A stretch of DNA of 41,910 bases from Candidatus Thalassarchaeum sp. (GTDB lineage Archaea > Thermoplasmatota > Poseidoniia > Poseidoniales > Thalassarchaeaceae). The notes beneath the pieces were generated by a model that did no database searches, was not told the DNA's origin, and saw only the letters and a list, made by a program, of their open reading frames with translations. A program made the translations under genes and the position numbers. Below, piece by piece: positions 16,727-26,065 of the stretch (the first letter of the stretch is position 1; each line of letters starts with the position of its first letter). The stretch spans positions 1 through 41,910 of the forward strand of contig JAKURL010000016.1 of assembly GCA_022449345.1 (NCBI GenBank). The letters run 5' to 3'.

Positions 16727-17785
16727 TCATCTTTCGGAAATTTGCATTTGCCAAGCCATTTCATCTAACCAAGTGCCTAATGTATCAATATCTACGAATT
16801 CTTGACTCGCTTCAGCGGTCAGAATGCAATCGCAAGCAGCCGCCGCAAGTAATCCTGCATCTTCCATCGACAAACCATTACCCAACGCTACTGCAAGAGC
16901 TGTTGCGGCTGCATCGTGTAACCCAATTTGTTGCTTAGGTGTGGATGCTGAGCAATCAAAATGCAGCGTCTCCCCCTCTGATTGATAGAGAGTAACTCCA
17001 TTGATACCTCCTAACACAACTAAAGCATCCCAATCGTAACTTGAGATAAGTTCGGATGCTGCAGTTGAGGAATCTGTAGCCTCCAATCGGCGACGCATCA
17101 ATTCCATGCCTCTCATTTCGACGAGTACAACCGTTGCTCCTCTAGAACGTTCTAAACCAGTCAATTTCGGATCAATTATCACCGGTATACCCTGTTTAGT
17201 TGCCGCAGAAATCAACGTTGATGCACTAGACACCGTAACCGCCCCATTATCGTAATCGGAGATTACTAAGGCGCAACTATTACCCAATGCTTTCATTGCA
17301 TTTTTTGTCAATTTCTCAGACATTGATTTGTCAATTGGTTCAAGGGGGCCTCTGTCTGCCTGTAGTAAAATTTGACTGTCATCGAGTAGGCTTTCCCTAC
17401 TCCCAAAGAAACGGATCTTCACAAGTGTGTGCCTATCAGAGACCGATTCTATCCCACTAGTTGAAATTCCGTCTTCGGTCAACATATCGACAATCGCTCT
17501 GCCTTCTCTATCGTCTCCCACAAAAGTGTGGAAATCGACATTCAAACCAATGGAGTTGAGACCACGTGCAATATGTGCCGCGGCACCTGGACTCTCGTCG
17601 GTTTGAAAGATCTTGAGAACTGGAACTGGTGCTATCGAATTCAGATTATTTGCATATCCATGGTGATATCTATCTAACATCACATCGCCCAAAAGTGTCA
17701 CTTGAGTCCCCTTCATAGCATCTAGAGAGGAGCGTAGTCGACGCAATTCTTCGGTGCGGGAGACTGTATCCTCGTCAATGGTCAT
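16727..17785 (-). CDS. PfkB/ribokinase-family sugar kinase, RfaE1-like
   Basis: The 352-residue protein resembles the kinase half of HldE/RfaE, which phosphorylates heptose-7-phosphate. It has GDVMLDRYHHG (RfaE: GDVMLDRYWYG type), SPGAAAHIARGLNSIGL, FVGDDREGR, ISDYDNGAV and PVIIDPKL. The C-terminal signature is altered: IGLHDAAATALAVAL replaces the usual GAGDTxxAAL, keeping the catalytic Asp but losing the Gly-Ala-Gly anion hole. It may therefore act on another sugar phosphate or have little kinase activity. It is divergent from endA. No heptose or LPS genes lie nearby. Confidence 0.75.
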   Translation of the reverse strand: MTIDEDTVSRTEELRRLRSSLDAMKGTQVTLLGDVMLDRYHHGYANNLNSIAPVPVLKIFQTDESPGAAAHIARGLNSIGLNVDFHTFVGDDREGRAIVDMLTEDGISTSGIESVSDRHTLVKIRFFGSRESLLDDSQILLQADRGPLEPIDKSMSEKLTKNAMKALGNSCALVISDYDNGAVTVSSASTLISAATKQGIPVIIDPKLTGLERSRGATVVLVEMRGMELMRRRLEATDSSTAASELISSYDWDALVVLGGINGVTLYQSEGETLHFDCSASTPKQQIGLHDAAATALAVALGNGLSMEDAGLLAAAACDCILTAEASQEFVDIDTLGTWLDEMAWQMQISER

Positions 17786-17881
17786 GTTCCTTCGTGGAAC
17801 AGGACACGAATGAGTTTTGGGGGTGTAGCAAAGTCAAATGATGACCGACGAACTCAAGCGAACTAGTTCACTCGGCAGGGT

Positions 17882-18880
17882 ATGGTCGGTATTGCTTCGA
17901 GTTGGATCTATGACGGCTCTGCCGCCGAAAGGCTGTGGCAAAAATCAGCTATTGGAAGACCTTTAAACGATGGTTCGCTAGAATTATCTCCTGTTGAAAC
18001 AATATTCGTTCATCACCATAGAAATTTGGATTTGCCCACTGGTGATTGGATGATAAATGCCCTTTCAGAGAACTCTTTGCTGTTGCAAGAATATTCTGTA
18101 CTAGAGGCCCTCAGAGTTCCAGGGAACAAAATTGTGCTTATGCGAAATATGGAACTGTTTCCCCATAATATTCAACCACAATCATGGGCTGCCAGATGGC
18201 CCTCAAATACTCATCCAAGAAATAGCGAAGCTATTGCTGAAGTAAGGTGGTTTCATGAGTCAGACAAACTGGATGCTACGGAACTACATAATTGGGCGAT
18301 TGAAGTTAGAAAATCTGCAAGGATACCAGAAGTATTGGTTGTAGATGAAGAATTGAGTGTAGTCACTTACCATCTATCTGATGAGTCGCCTAGCGGTTCG
18401 TTTCAAAGCAACCAAGCATTGGAATCTTTAGCAAGTTTATCAGGAGGTATATCATCAGCTGATGGAATGCTATTTACTTCCAAAAATTGGGATATTGAAC
18501 AGTTAGGAGTTCCAACAGAAGCAGGTATTCATCTGGATTCAATCGCTTGCGAAATTGTACAAGGATTAACTCCACTTTCGGAGGGTGCAATGATTCTCTC
18601 TGATTTACTAAATCGAGGTCTCGTCATGCGTCCTGGGTTCAAGTATGGAAGTCGATGGAGATGTTATGACAAGCCCCTAGGCGAAGATCATGCTCCTTTC
18701 CTCGTTGTTTTACCAGAAGACGCTCCAAGGGATTGGGCTGGGGCGTGTCTGGCCTCTAGGCTTGCTTCTGGGGTGAATAAAATTTGGCTACATCCTGTAA
18801 GACAAGGAGATTCTTGGAATTACCTAGCAATAACAAGACCGCCTGCTGATTTGCGTTGGTCAAACCCAAGTAAACGTTGA
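17882..18880 (+). CDS. endA: tRNA-splicing endonuclease, two-domain form
   Basis: Cuts the bulge-helix-bulge of pre-tRNA introns. The 332-residue protein is twice the usual archaeal subunit. The C-terminal repeat holds the catalytic triad: Tyr255 in GLVMRPGFKYGSRWRCY, His270 in EDHAPFLV and Lys300 in RLASGVNKIWL. The N-terminal half has a matching but degenerate layout (SPVETIFVHHHRNLDLP, LLLQEYSVLEALRVPGNKIV) without the triad and probably serves as the structural subunit, as in the alpha2 and epsilon2 enzymes. The start is ATG 17882 with GGCAGGG upstream. A GAACTAGTTC palindrome lies at 17860-17869. It is divergent from the PfkB gene. Confidence 0.88.
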   Translation: MVGIASSWIYDGSAAERLWQKSAIGRPLNDGSLELSPVETIFVHHHRNLDLPTGDWMINALSENSLLLQEYSVLEALRVPGNKIVLMRNMELFPHNIQPQSWAARWPSNTHPRNSEAIAEVRWFHESDKLDATELHNWAIEVRKSARIPEVLVVDEELSVVTYHLSDESPSGSFQSNQALESLASLSGGISSADGMLFTSKNWDIEQLGVPTEAGIHLDSIACEIVQGLTPLSEGAMILSDLLNRGLVMRPGFKYGSRWRCYDKPLGEDHAPFLVVLPEDAPRDWAGACLASRLASGVNKIWLHPVRQGDSWNYLAITRPPADLRWSNPSKR

Positions 18881-18894
18881 TTTATTCAACATAT

Positions 18895-20895
18895 TCAAAA
18901 TTCATCTTCATCCTTTACGGGTGAATTTTCTGTCTTTGGTTTAGGGGTAGATCCTGTTACCAATGAAATTGCAAGTAAGATGAGGATGAGCATGATCGCA
19001 TTACTAGGTTGCACTAACCAAGAAAGCGGACTGTCTCCGTTGAACGATGATTGGGCGGTAAGAGTCACCGGCACTCTCTGTTCAAGACCAAATGAGTCAA
19101 CAAAAACAAGTTCGCCATCGGCAATCATTCCAGGAGTCAATAATCCATCGGGGGCAATATCGAGAACAATATTAGGGCAAGACTGTAATTCTCCTTGAGT
19201 TGGAACACTAGCTATTCGGGAAAGAGCGCCTTCAACTGCGATTGAGTAAGAGCGTGAGCCCTCGCCAGAGCATGATGTTGAGAGAGTTACCTGAGAATTT
19301 TCATCCCATGGAATGATTGCAGTAAGGTGCTCGGAAGTAATTCTGTGCCCAATTGAATACCAATCGAGATCTATTTGCCATGTCTCTTCACCTTCACACC
19401 CAACTGAGCCCCTCAGGTAACCTGAACTTTGACCCATTTGGCTTGGGGAAACTAACTCGATTGTGGATACCCCCTCCTCGATTGAAATTACTCTTGGGGC
19501 AACACCATCAGAGTTAGACGAAGTATATACATCAACATTTAGCTGGCATGGGTTTTCTGCAACAACTGTGGCATAAACCGATTCAAGGCCAAGTATTTCC
19601 AATGGTCCTCGAGGAGGAAGAACTTCGACGGAGGTTGGGCTTTCTGGGAAATCAAAACTAATTGTTGCACTTTCAGAGTTCATTGAGACGATAGTAGCCG
19701 CCCATTGAACCAATCGGCCTCGGCTATCCCGAATTTCCATGCCATTGGCTCCTAATTGACCACCTTCTACAAAGGCATCAGCGGGGTCGCCACTGTCTCT
19801 CCCCCTTTCCAAAGCCGCATCTCCGTCGGCTTCGATAATCTTCAGCCAAGCGGTATCGGGATCTGTGTTGACGAGATTGTTACTCTCATCACCATTATTT
19901 CTGTCTTGAATTTCTACTAAAACACCATGACCAGGGAGGGCTGAGTCAAAACCTGAATCGACCCTAAGCGTGAAGCGTACCCACTCATTTGGCGCAATTG
20001 GCACCTCTAGATACGAACCACCATTGGTGATTCCAGTAATGTTATGTGTAGAATCGATATTTTGTGTGATTAAGATTCCCCTTTCAACTCCAATCAAATC
20101 CATTGTAGAAGAGGAAGGCATAGCTGGCATTGCACCATTGCCGTTCCAGTTGCCACTGGCCATTATTCCCCAATCACCGATTCCATTCCAATTACTCGTG
20201 GGCAAGTCACTATGGACATCATACAAGTCTAGTGCACCCATCTGATGTAGCATTTCATGGACAACCGTACCTAATCCCGAATGTACTGAGGCGATTGTGA
20301 AATGTTCAAAGGTCCAATCACCGATTTCTAACGGTTCTTGCATACTCGTGAAATGACTCCACAGGGAATTAGCTCCTCCATTTTTTTCCTGTGGTTGTGC
20401 AGAATGGAGAATGAGTATTCGGTCAATTACACCATCACCGTTCAAATCCCAATTTGACAGGTCTTCATTCTGTAATTGATCCTCGGCGATTTCTCGCATC
20501 AGAGTCTCAGCTCCATTACCATCTGCACCATGGTCCCTCTCATCTGCAACGTCTTCACCCCACTTTTTTACTCCGTGAGGGGCTTGCCAGACTTCATCAA
20601 ACAATGTAACAGATAGTGTGGATTCACCTGCTGTCATCTGGTCAATATATTCCTCAGCAGAACCGTCTCCAATTAGGAGGTTTGAAGCCATTGCAGATGA
20701 AAATGGGCTATTTGGAAATTCGACTTGCAATACTAACCATTTTTCTTCTGTCTGAATACCCAGAAGAGAAAGACCCTCATCGTCTCCACCGATTGCTTGA
20801 TTAGAGGCCCAATCGTCTACTTTATCGGAATTGAAATAGACTGACAGAGCACCTAGCAACAATAGCGCCGCGAGCACCGCTCTGAGGGCTCTCAT
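18895..20895 (-). CDS. M6-like secreted metalloprotease, membrane anchored
   Basis: Extracellular zinc peptidase of immune-inhibitor-A type (M6), 666 residues. An N-terminal signal or anchor (LRAVLAALLLLGALSVYF) is followed by the catalytic part with HEMLHQMGALDLYD, zinc ligands H213 and H217 and base E214. A SNWNGIGDWGIMASGNW segment after the zinc site is typical of M6. Beta-rich C-terminal regions follow, then a TM helix (NAIMLILILLAISLVTG) and an acidic cytoplasmic tail. It degrades proteins outside the cell while staying anchored. It follows tatC on the same strand, 79 bases downstream, and may share its transcript. Confidence 0.85.
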   Translation of the reverse strand: MRALRAVLAALLLLGALSVYFNSDKVDDWASNQAIGGDDEGLSLLGIQTEEKWLVLQVEFPNSPFSSAMASNLLIGDGSAEEYIDQMTAGESTLSVTLFDEVWQAPHGVKKWGEDVADERDHGADGNGAETLMREIAEDQLQNEDLSNWDLNGDGVIDRILILHSAQPQEKNGGANSLWSHFTSMQEPLEIGDWTFEHFTIASVHSGLGTVVHEMLHQMGALDLYDVHSDLPTSNWNGIGDWGIMASGNWNGNGAMPAMPSSSTMDLIGVERGILITQNIDSTHNITGITNGGSYLEVPIAPNEWVRFTLRVDSGFDSALPGHGVLVEIQDRNNGDESNNLVNTDPDTAWLKIIEADGDAALERGRDSGDPADAFVEGGQLGANGMEIRDSRGRLVQWAATIVSMNSESATISFDFPESPTSVEVLPPRGPLEILGLESVYATVVAENPCQLNVDVYTSSNSDGVAPRVISIEEGVSTIELVSPSQMGQSSGYLRGSVGCEGEETWQIDLDWYSIGHRITSEHLTAIIPWDENSQVTLSTSCSGEGSRSYSIAVEGALSRIASVPTQGELQSCPNIVLDIAPDGLLTPGMIADGELVFVDSFGLEQRVPVTLTAQSSFNGDSPLSWLVQPSNAIMLILILLAISLVTGSTPKPKTENSPVKDEDEF

Positions 20896-20974
20896 GACAA
20901 CAACGGGAATCTCCGTTCCCTTGAAGGGAACGGATTATTGAACTGTGAATGATTCAATTTCATAGTTTTCAATT

Positions 20975-22084
20975 TCATGGCAACTTTCGATAATCTGCTG
21001 AATAGAATTGCAGAGATTGCCTTCTCCAAGCATCTTCTCCCGAATTGGGTTCGTCCAACCAATTAAGTCCATCCAATTGAGTATTATTTGAATCTAGAAA
21101 AGTACGGACCTTAGACGGTAATGGATTGCCATTACATCCAGTAATTGTCAAACGGTTGACTCCATTACGTCTCATGAGCTCTATCAGTGCAATTTGCTCA
21201 TTTGTATCCAAGCACAGAGCACGCGGTTGTAAAACTGCAATTTCTTGGCCCAGCCAATCCCTGTTAAATGAAGGACAGGCGCCTTCACATGAGCAATCTA
21301 CTAAGGATATTCGTTGCCCTCGACCATCTCTATCAATCACCTGCTGAAACACAGGATTCCGTGAGCCCAGTGGTCCATCAGGTGCTGTTCGAGAAATTGC
21401 TTCAGTCGAAATCATAACCAGAATTGCAATCAAGATACGAAGACCTTCGAAGACCTCTGGCAAAGTCAGGATTAGTAGCCCTCCAACAATTGCTAGGGCC
21501 CTGTTTCGAAATCTGCTACGACCCTCTTCAACCAAACCAAATAATCTTGACAGAGATAGGAATAATGTTGAGGTGAATGAGAGTATCAATATCCATGAAA
21601 GGCCACTCGCCAAAGCAAAAATCTCTGATGCATCGTATCTTGGCGTTACCCCATAAATAGAATCAATTTGGAGGCCCGCTTCAATATAATTTGGAACCAT
21701 AATAAACCATACCCAATACAGAATAATTGGAACGAAGATTGCGTTCACAATCAAGTATGAATCTAGCCATCTTTTCTCAGCCGGAAGAAGGCCCGAACTA
21801 GCAAAAAATCGTAAATCTAGCGAGAAAAATGGTAGCGAAATTACCGATGCTATGATGATTACAGCAGCGAATCTCATCTCTATCCAATCGTATGGCCCAT
21901 ATACCGACAATGCGCCAGAAGGAGATTGAGACAGTGCCCATTCGATCAGGATAGTTTCAATCCAAATTGTAGAAATCCCTAAAGCAATTAGGAAGACAAA
22001 TGCAGTCCTGCGGATAATCACATGTAGGTCGTCTAAGTGGCTAGCGACCGGAACCTTCCGGTCAGCTAGGTTAGTGTTATCCAT
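20975..22084 (-). CDS. tatC: TatC with a Cys-bearing C-terminal extension
   Basis: Substrate receptor of the twin-arginine translocase, which exports folded proteins. The membrane part (about 1-230) has the N-terminal SHLDDLHVIIRR (the family HLxELR, with Asp for Glu) and several TM helices. The P2-loop motif PAEKRW keeps the conserved Glu at 103, followed by YLIVNAIFVPIILYWVWF and a PNYIEAG turn. Unusually, about 140 more residues follow. They carry Cys at about 264, 266, 270 (CSCEGAC), 291 and 317 in a soluble alpha/beta-looking domain. At 369 residues it is far longer than common TatC (about 240-260). Its start is one base after the stop of the upstream CTCH-protein gene, so the pair is probably coupled. 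No tatA is visible here. Confidence 0.85.
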   Translation of the reverse strand: MDNTNLADRKVPVASHLDDLHVIIRRTAFVFLIALGISTIWIETILIEWALSQSPSGALSVYGPYDWIEMRFAAVIIIASVISLPFFSLDLRFFASSGLLPAEKRWLDSYLIVNAIFVPIILYWVWFIMVPNYIEAGLQIDSIYGVTPRYDASEIFALASGLSWILILSFTSTLFLSLSRLFGLVEEGRSRFRNRALAIVGGLLILTLPEVFEGLRILIAILVMISTEAISRTAPDGPLGSRNPVFQQVIDRDGRGQRISLVDCSCEGACPSFNRDWLGQEIAVLQPRALCLDTNEQIALIELMRRNGVNRLTITGCNGNPLPSKVRTFLDSNNTQLDGLNWLDEPNSGEDAWRRQSLQFYSADYRKLP

Positions 22085-22085
22085 C

Positions 22086-23084
22086 TCACATCACGTCTTG
22101 GACGGTTGGTTCTGCTTGAGCGGAACGCACAGTTCGGTATACTCCGTATGAAGCCCAAGCGGCGATGAACCAAGCACAGCCAATCATGAAATCGTGCTGC
22201 CCCCCATTGGATATCCAATCAACTGCTAAGTAGAAGGCCAAAATTGCGACAACGCCGCGACGAATTGCCTGAGGGTATGCCAATTCCATAGCGAGATGTT
22301 CTGGGCCTGGTCCGTATCGTCTTTCCATAATCTCACGCTGGAATACAGCACCTACAATTAAAGCCGTCAAGGAGGTCCAGTAAAACAAATTACCACTCTC
22401 AAACACAGCATCAGAAAGGTGCTGTTGTCGCTCTTTTTCTTTCTCTGCCTCACTTTCTTCTAAGACGAAGAGTGTCTGGTAATCGCCAACAGCGATGGTT
22501 CGAGTTTGCAAAGTAGCATCACTATCACCTTCTACAATAGACCCTGGAGCATTAATCGAGAAACTGAGGATGTTCCAATAATCACCTTCGTCGGGAAGGC
22601 CGCTGTTATCTACAGAATTTCCGGCTAAACTGAAATGAACTGTTCCAATATCTTCTGAAGGTGCGGTCCATGTGAAAGTCCAGACACCGTTGCCAATAGC
22701 GCTGTGAGAAATAGCTGTGGGGTCATCATCAGCCTCCCTAATATCTTCAGTAGTAGCCCAAGAGAAAGACCCCCCGCCATTATCTGTAATCAAGAAGCCT
22801 GCTTTCGTGTTACCATCAGCATCGGCAAGGGTTACGGAGTCAGCTACTGTAACGACCATTTCGTAGGCAGTATCGGGTTCGTACATTACTGGAACTCCTG
22901 AGATCATCACTACCGCTCTATCACCTGGTGCCTCGTTACCATGGCAAGTGCAACCATACTTGGCGGTTTGAGTTCCATCCTCCTCTGAATTGAGATATGG
23001 TGGTCCACCACTATTAGCGAAAGCAGGTATGGCGAGTAAACCTACTAGTAATATCGCCACCAAAAGTCTCGTTGAGCGACCCAT
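22086..23084 (-). CDS. Exported CTCH-motif protein with C-terminal TM helices
   Basis: The 332-residue protein has a signal peptide (STRLLVAILLVGLLAIPAFA). A short region with KYGCTCHGNEAPG follows, then a beta-sandwich domain (about 60-180) resembling the Reeler-like or choice-of-anchor domains that follow a Cys/His motif. A charged linker (EESEAEKEKERQQ) leads to two or three TM helices in the last 100 residues. C-T-C-H is one residue short of a CXXCH haem site, so another metal or a disulfide is more likely. The start is ATG 23084, at the signal peptide; a longer frame to 23132 adds an unlikely N-terminus. It lies directly upstream of tatC. Confidence 0.7.
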   Translation of the reverse strand: MGRSTRLLVAILLVGLLAIPAFANSGGPPYLNSEEDGTQTAKYGCTCHGNEAPGDRAVVMISGVPVMYEPDTAYEMVVTVADSVTLADADGNTKAGFLITDNGGGSFSWATTEDIREADDDPTAISHSAIGNGVWTFTWTAPSEDIGTVHFSLAGNSVDNSGLPDEGDYWNILSFSINAPGSIVEGDSDATLQTRTIAVGDYQTLFVLEESEAEKEKERQQHLSDAVFESGNLFYWTSLTALIVGAVFQREIMERRYGPGPEHLAMELAYPQAIRRGVVAILAFYLAVDWISNGGQHDFMIGCAWFIAAWASYGVYRTVRSAQAEPTVQDVM

Positions 23085-23166
23085 CTTAATGACTTCCTGT
23101 ATTCTTTGCGGTCTCGTCAAACACATAACCATTGCTTGTTCGCCTCCCCTTGGGAGGCGTTGCTAC

Positions 23167-24594
23167 TTACAACTCCTTTACCGCCGTGTTGAGTTCATTC
23201 ATCATCTTCTTTCCGTCGCCGAAAAGCATCATGGTTTTGTCCATGTAAAATAAATCGTTATCCACACCTGCATAGCCAACAGATAGACTTCTCTTGATGA
23301 TTACAACAGTGCGGGCCACATCGGCATCGATAATCGGCATGCCTGCTAATGGACCTTCTCCAGTCCTTGCTGCAGGATTGCAAGTATCATTGGCTCCAAT
23401 AATCAAAACAATGTCTGCCTCTGGCATCTCTGGGTTGATTTCATCCATTTCGATTAATTGTTCATACGGGACATTTGCTTCGGCCAATAACACATTCATG
23501 TGACCCGGCATTCGTCCGGCAACAGGGTGTATTGCATACTTTACCTCAGTTTCAAACTTCTCCAAGACTAGGTCAGCAAATTCCTTCACCTGATGCTGGC
23601 ACTGACTAACCGCCATACCGTATCCAGGGACAATTATGATTTTCTGGGCACCATCGATCATCATAGCTACCTCGTCGGCATCGCTGCCTACCTTAGTGCG
23701 TGTTACCTGTTCCTTATCCGAGCCACCGAAGGCCTTGAACAGGACATCCTTGAGTTGTCGATTCATCGCCTTACACATGATGAAAGTCAAGATTAGACCG
23801 CTTGCGCCGACGAGTGAACCGGCTACGATGAGGACGCTGTTTGAGATAATGAAACCGGTGAATGCGGCGGCGATTCCAGACAGCGAGTTAAGCAGAGAGA
23901 CTACGACTGGCATATCAGCGCCGCCTATAGGCAGGACGAGGAGAATTCCTAGGAGACAAGAAATTCCAATTATCGCGTAGAGGTAATCGGTATTGGTAGG
24001 ATCATCAATCGCTAGGACGATTAGAACTAGAGTTCCTAAGAACAAGATGGCCTTGATTGGATTCAACCATTCAGGGCCCCAAGTAGGTGTACGAATCCAC
24101 TTACCGAAAATTTCCACGCCACCCTTGAGTTTGAGCATCGCTAGAAGAGAACCAGTCAGAGTCATCCAACCAACGAGGGCTGAGAGACCTGCAGCGACGA
24201 CCATAACCTCGAGTGCTAATCCAGTAGGCAACTCTAGTGTTTCATCTTCGATATATTTCCATGACTCAGAAAGCGCTACTAAAGCCGATGCTGCACCACC
24301 AAACCCGTTGAACAAAGCGACAAGTTCTGGCATTCCAGTCATCTCGACACGGACAGCCATAATCCAACCAATTAATCCGCCAATGAAAAGGCCGCTACCG
24401 ATTAGAATCCAACCTTCGATACCTTCTCCGAGTTCCATCTGAAGAATGGTTGTCAGAACTGCAACAAGCATTCCCATCGCACCGAGTTGGTTACCGCGTG
24501 GTGCGGTACGAGGATGTGAGAGATTCTTCAATCCAAAGATGAAGAGAGCAGCTGAGAAAAGATAGCCGATGGCAACCCATTCATCATTGATCAT
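23167..24594 (-). CDS. pntB: Proton-translocating NAD(P) transhydrogenase, beta subunit
   Basis: Membrane and NADP-binding subunit that uses the proton gradient to reduce NADP+ with NADH. It has 475 residues: about nine TM helices over the first 290 or so, then the NADP domain with VPGYGMAVSQCQHQV, AGRMPGHMNVLLAEANVPYEQ, GANDTCNPAA and SLSVGYAGVDNDLFY, all family landmarks. The start ATG overlaps the end of pntA2 by 4 bases. This is the last gene of a three-gene pnt operon. Confidence 0.95.
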   Translation of the reverse strand: MINDEWVAIGYLFSAALFIFGLKNLSHPRTAPRGNQLGAMGMLVAVLTTILQMELGEGIEGWILIGSGLFIGGLIGWIMAVRVEMTGMPELVALFNGFGGAASALVALSESWKYIEDETLELPTGLALEVMVVAAGLSALVGWMTLTGSLLAMLKLKGGVEIFGKWIRTPTWGPEWLNPIKAILFLGTLVLIVLAIDDPTNTDYLYAIIGISCLLGILLVLPIGGADMPVVVSLLNSLSGIAAAFTGFIISNSVLIVAGSLVGASGLILTFIMCKAMNRQLKDVLFKAFGGSDKEQVTRTKVGSDADEVAMMIDGAQKIIIVPGYGMAVSQCQHQVKEFADLVLEKFETEVKYAIHPVAGRMPGHMNVLLAEANVPYEQLIEMDEINPEMPEADIVLIIGANDTCNPAARTGEGPLAGMPIIDADVARTVVIIKRSLSVGYAGVDNDLFYMDKTMMLFGDGKKMMNELNTAVKEL

Positions 24595-24905
24595 CGATTA
24601 CCACCTCGCTTCTTTCCAGCGATCATGTTGAGCATACGATTCGTTACCGCAAAACCGCCGACCACATTGATCATTGCGAGGACAACTGCAACGAATGCCA
24701 GAATTCCGCTGACCAGAGTGTCGCCACCCGCGTAGGCAACATTAGCGCCGAGAAGAGCGCCGACGATACTGATTCCTGAAATCGCGTTAGCACCACTCAT
24801 CAGAGGAGTGTGCAGAGTTGCAGGCACTTTGGTGATGAGCTCGAAGCCAAGGAAAATCGAGAGCGCGAATAATGTGATTGAACCGAGAAGCATTGTTGGA
24901 TCCAT
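24591..24905 (-). CDS. pntA2: NAD(P) transhydrogenase, alpha-2 (membrane) subunit
   Basis: The small membrane part of the alpha subunit, 104 residues, encoded separately as in many bacteria with split PntA. Three TM helices are visible (about 3-20, 40-60 and 65-88). LHTPLMSGANAISGI is the conserved segment of this subunit. Its ATG shares one base with the pntA1 stop (TGATG), and its end overlaps pntB by 4 bases, a tight translationally coupled arrangement. Confidence 0.92.
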   Translation of the reverse strand: MDPTMLLGSITLFALSIFLGFELITKVPATLHTPLMSGANAISGISIVGALLGANVAYAGGDTLVSGILAFVAVVLAMINVVGGFAVTNRMLNMIAGKKRGGNR

Positions 24906-26065
24906 CAGAGAACACCTTCAAGTCGAGTCTGCTTAGGATGCATATTGCCCCCTGAGCAGATTAGAACGCCACCCATACCGGGGACGTGGAAATCATTGCC
25001 TTCTGGAGCGCCGACCAAGACATCATCATCTTCGGAAATCACCAATTCTCCCTCTTTGAAAATCGAGGTAATGAATGTCGTAAGGTTGTTTGAATAGAGG
25101 AATGAGGCAGTATTTGCTAGAGTTCCTGGGAGATTCTTGATGCCGATGATTGTTACTCCATTCGCAGTAACCACGGTCTCTCCTGCCACTGTGTCCTCAC
25201 AATTACCACCGACATCTGCGTTCATGTCGACAATGACTGCCCCCGGCTTGAATTCAGCCACTGCACTGCTTGGCACAGTGATTGGCGCGGGTCGGCCGAA
25301 AATACGAGCAGTGGTGACAATGATGTCGGCATCGCTCGCGACACCGCAAACGGTGTCGTTCACCTTTTGGATGAATTCAGCAGTCAACGGCTTAGCATAT
25401 CCTGATTCATCTTCGAAATCATCCATCCCATCGACTTCGATGAATCGACCGCCGACTGATTCAATCTGCTCAGCGGCAGACTTGCGTACATCAGAGGCGT
25501 AGACAACTGCGCCAAGACGCTTGGCGGTAGCGATGGCTTGCAAGCCAGCGACTCCACTACCCATGATTACGACCTTAGCAGGACGTATTGTACCAGCTGA
25601 AGTTGTCATCATCGGGATACCTTTCGGTACAGACGCAGCGCCGAGCAGGACTGCCTTGTATCCTGCTAGGTTGTCCTGACTCGAATTAACATCCATCGAT
25701 TGAGCTCGTGAAAGACGACGTGGAATCATATCCATCGAAAGCAATGTAATTCCCGCATCGAGGCAAGCCTGAACTTTCTCAGGGTTGCGAAAAGGATCAG
25801 CAACACAAGCGACTACCTGACCAGAGTGGAGGTCCGAGACATCAGGGAGGTGAATCGTGATGAGCAGAGGAGCACCAAACGCGTCGGAGCGAGAGCCAAC
25901 TGTAGCACCACTTTCGGCGTATTCTGAGTCGAGGTGATTCGCAGCAATTCCAGCACCTGATTCGATTACGATCTCGAAGCCAGCCTTGCCCAATTTACGC
26001 AGGGATTTCGGCACGATGGCAACCCTGTCTTCTCCTTCAGGTTCCTTCAACACACCAAGTCTCAT
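24905..26065 (-). CDS. pntA1: NAD(P) transhydrogenase, alpha-1 (NAD-binding) subunit
   Basis: Peripheral NAD(H)-binding subunit of the transhydrogenase, related to alanine dehydrogenase. The 386-residue form starts MRLGVLKEPEGEDRVAIVP, the family's N-terminus. The Rossmann site is VVIMGSGVAGLQAIATAKRLGAVVYASDVR, and further landmarks are LSMDMIPRRLSRAQSMDVNSSQ and VIVDMNADVGGN. The ATG at 26065 is preceded by GTGAT; a TTG at 26083 would add six residues. It is first in the pntA1-pntA2-pntB operon. A likely promoter lies in the AT-rich stretch near 26125-26135 (TCAATAATC on the minus strand). Confidence 0.94.
   Translation of the reverse strand: MRLGVLKEPEGEDRVAIVPKSLRKLGKAGFEIVIESGAGIAANHLDSEYAESGATVGSRSDAFGAPLLITIHLPDVSDLHSGQVVACVADPFRNPEKVQACLDAGITLLSMDMIPRRLSRAQSMDVNSSQDNLAGYKAVLLGAASVPKGIPMMTTSAGTIRPAKVVIMGSGVAGLQAIATAKRLGAVVYASDVRKSAAEQIESVGGRFIEVDGMDDFEDESGYAKPLTAEFIQKVNDTVCGVASDADIIVTTARIFGRPAPITVPSSAVAEFKPGAVIVDMNADVGGNCEDTVAGETVVTANGVTIIGIKNLPGTLANTASFLYSNNLTTFITSIFKEGELVISEDDDVLVGAPEGNDFHVPGMGGVLICSGGNMHPKQTRLEGVL

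Noticed and set aside
22916-22960. Cytochrome c haem site in the CTCH protein
   Set aside because: The motif is C-T-C-H, with one residue between the cysteines; covalent haem attachment needs CXXCH.
23993-24442. 149-residue plus-strand frame
   Set aside because: Antisense to pntB membrane helices; a shadow rich in Pro and Ser with no start signal.
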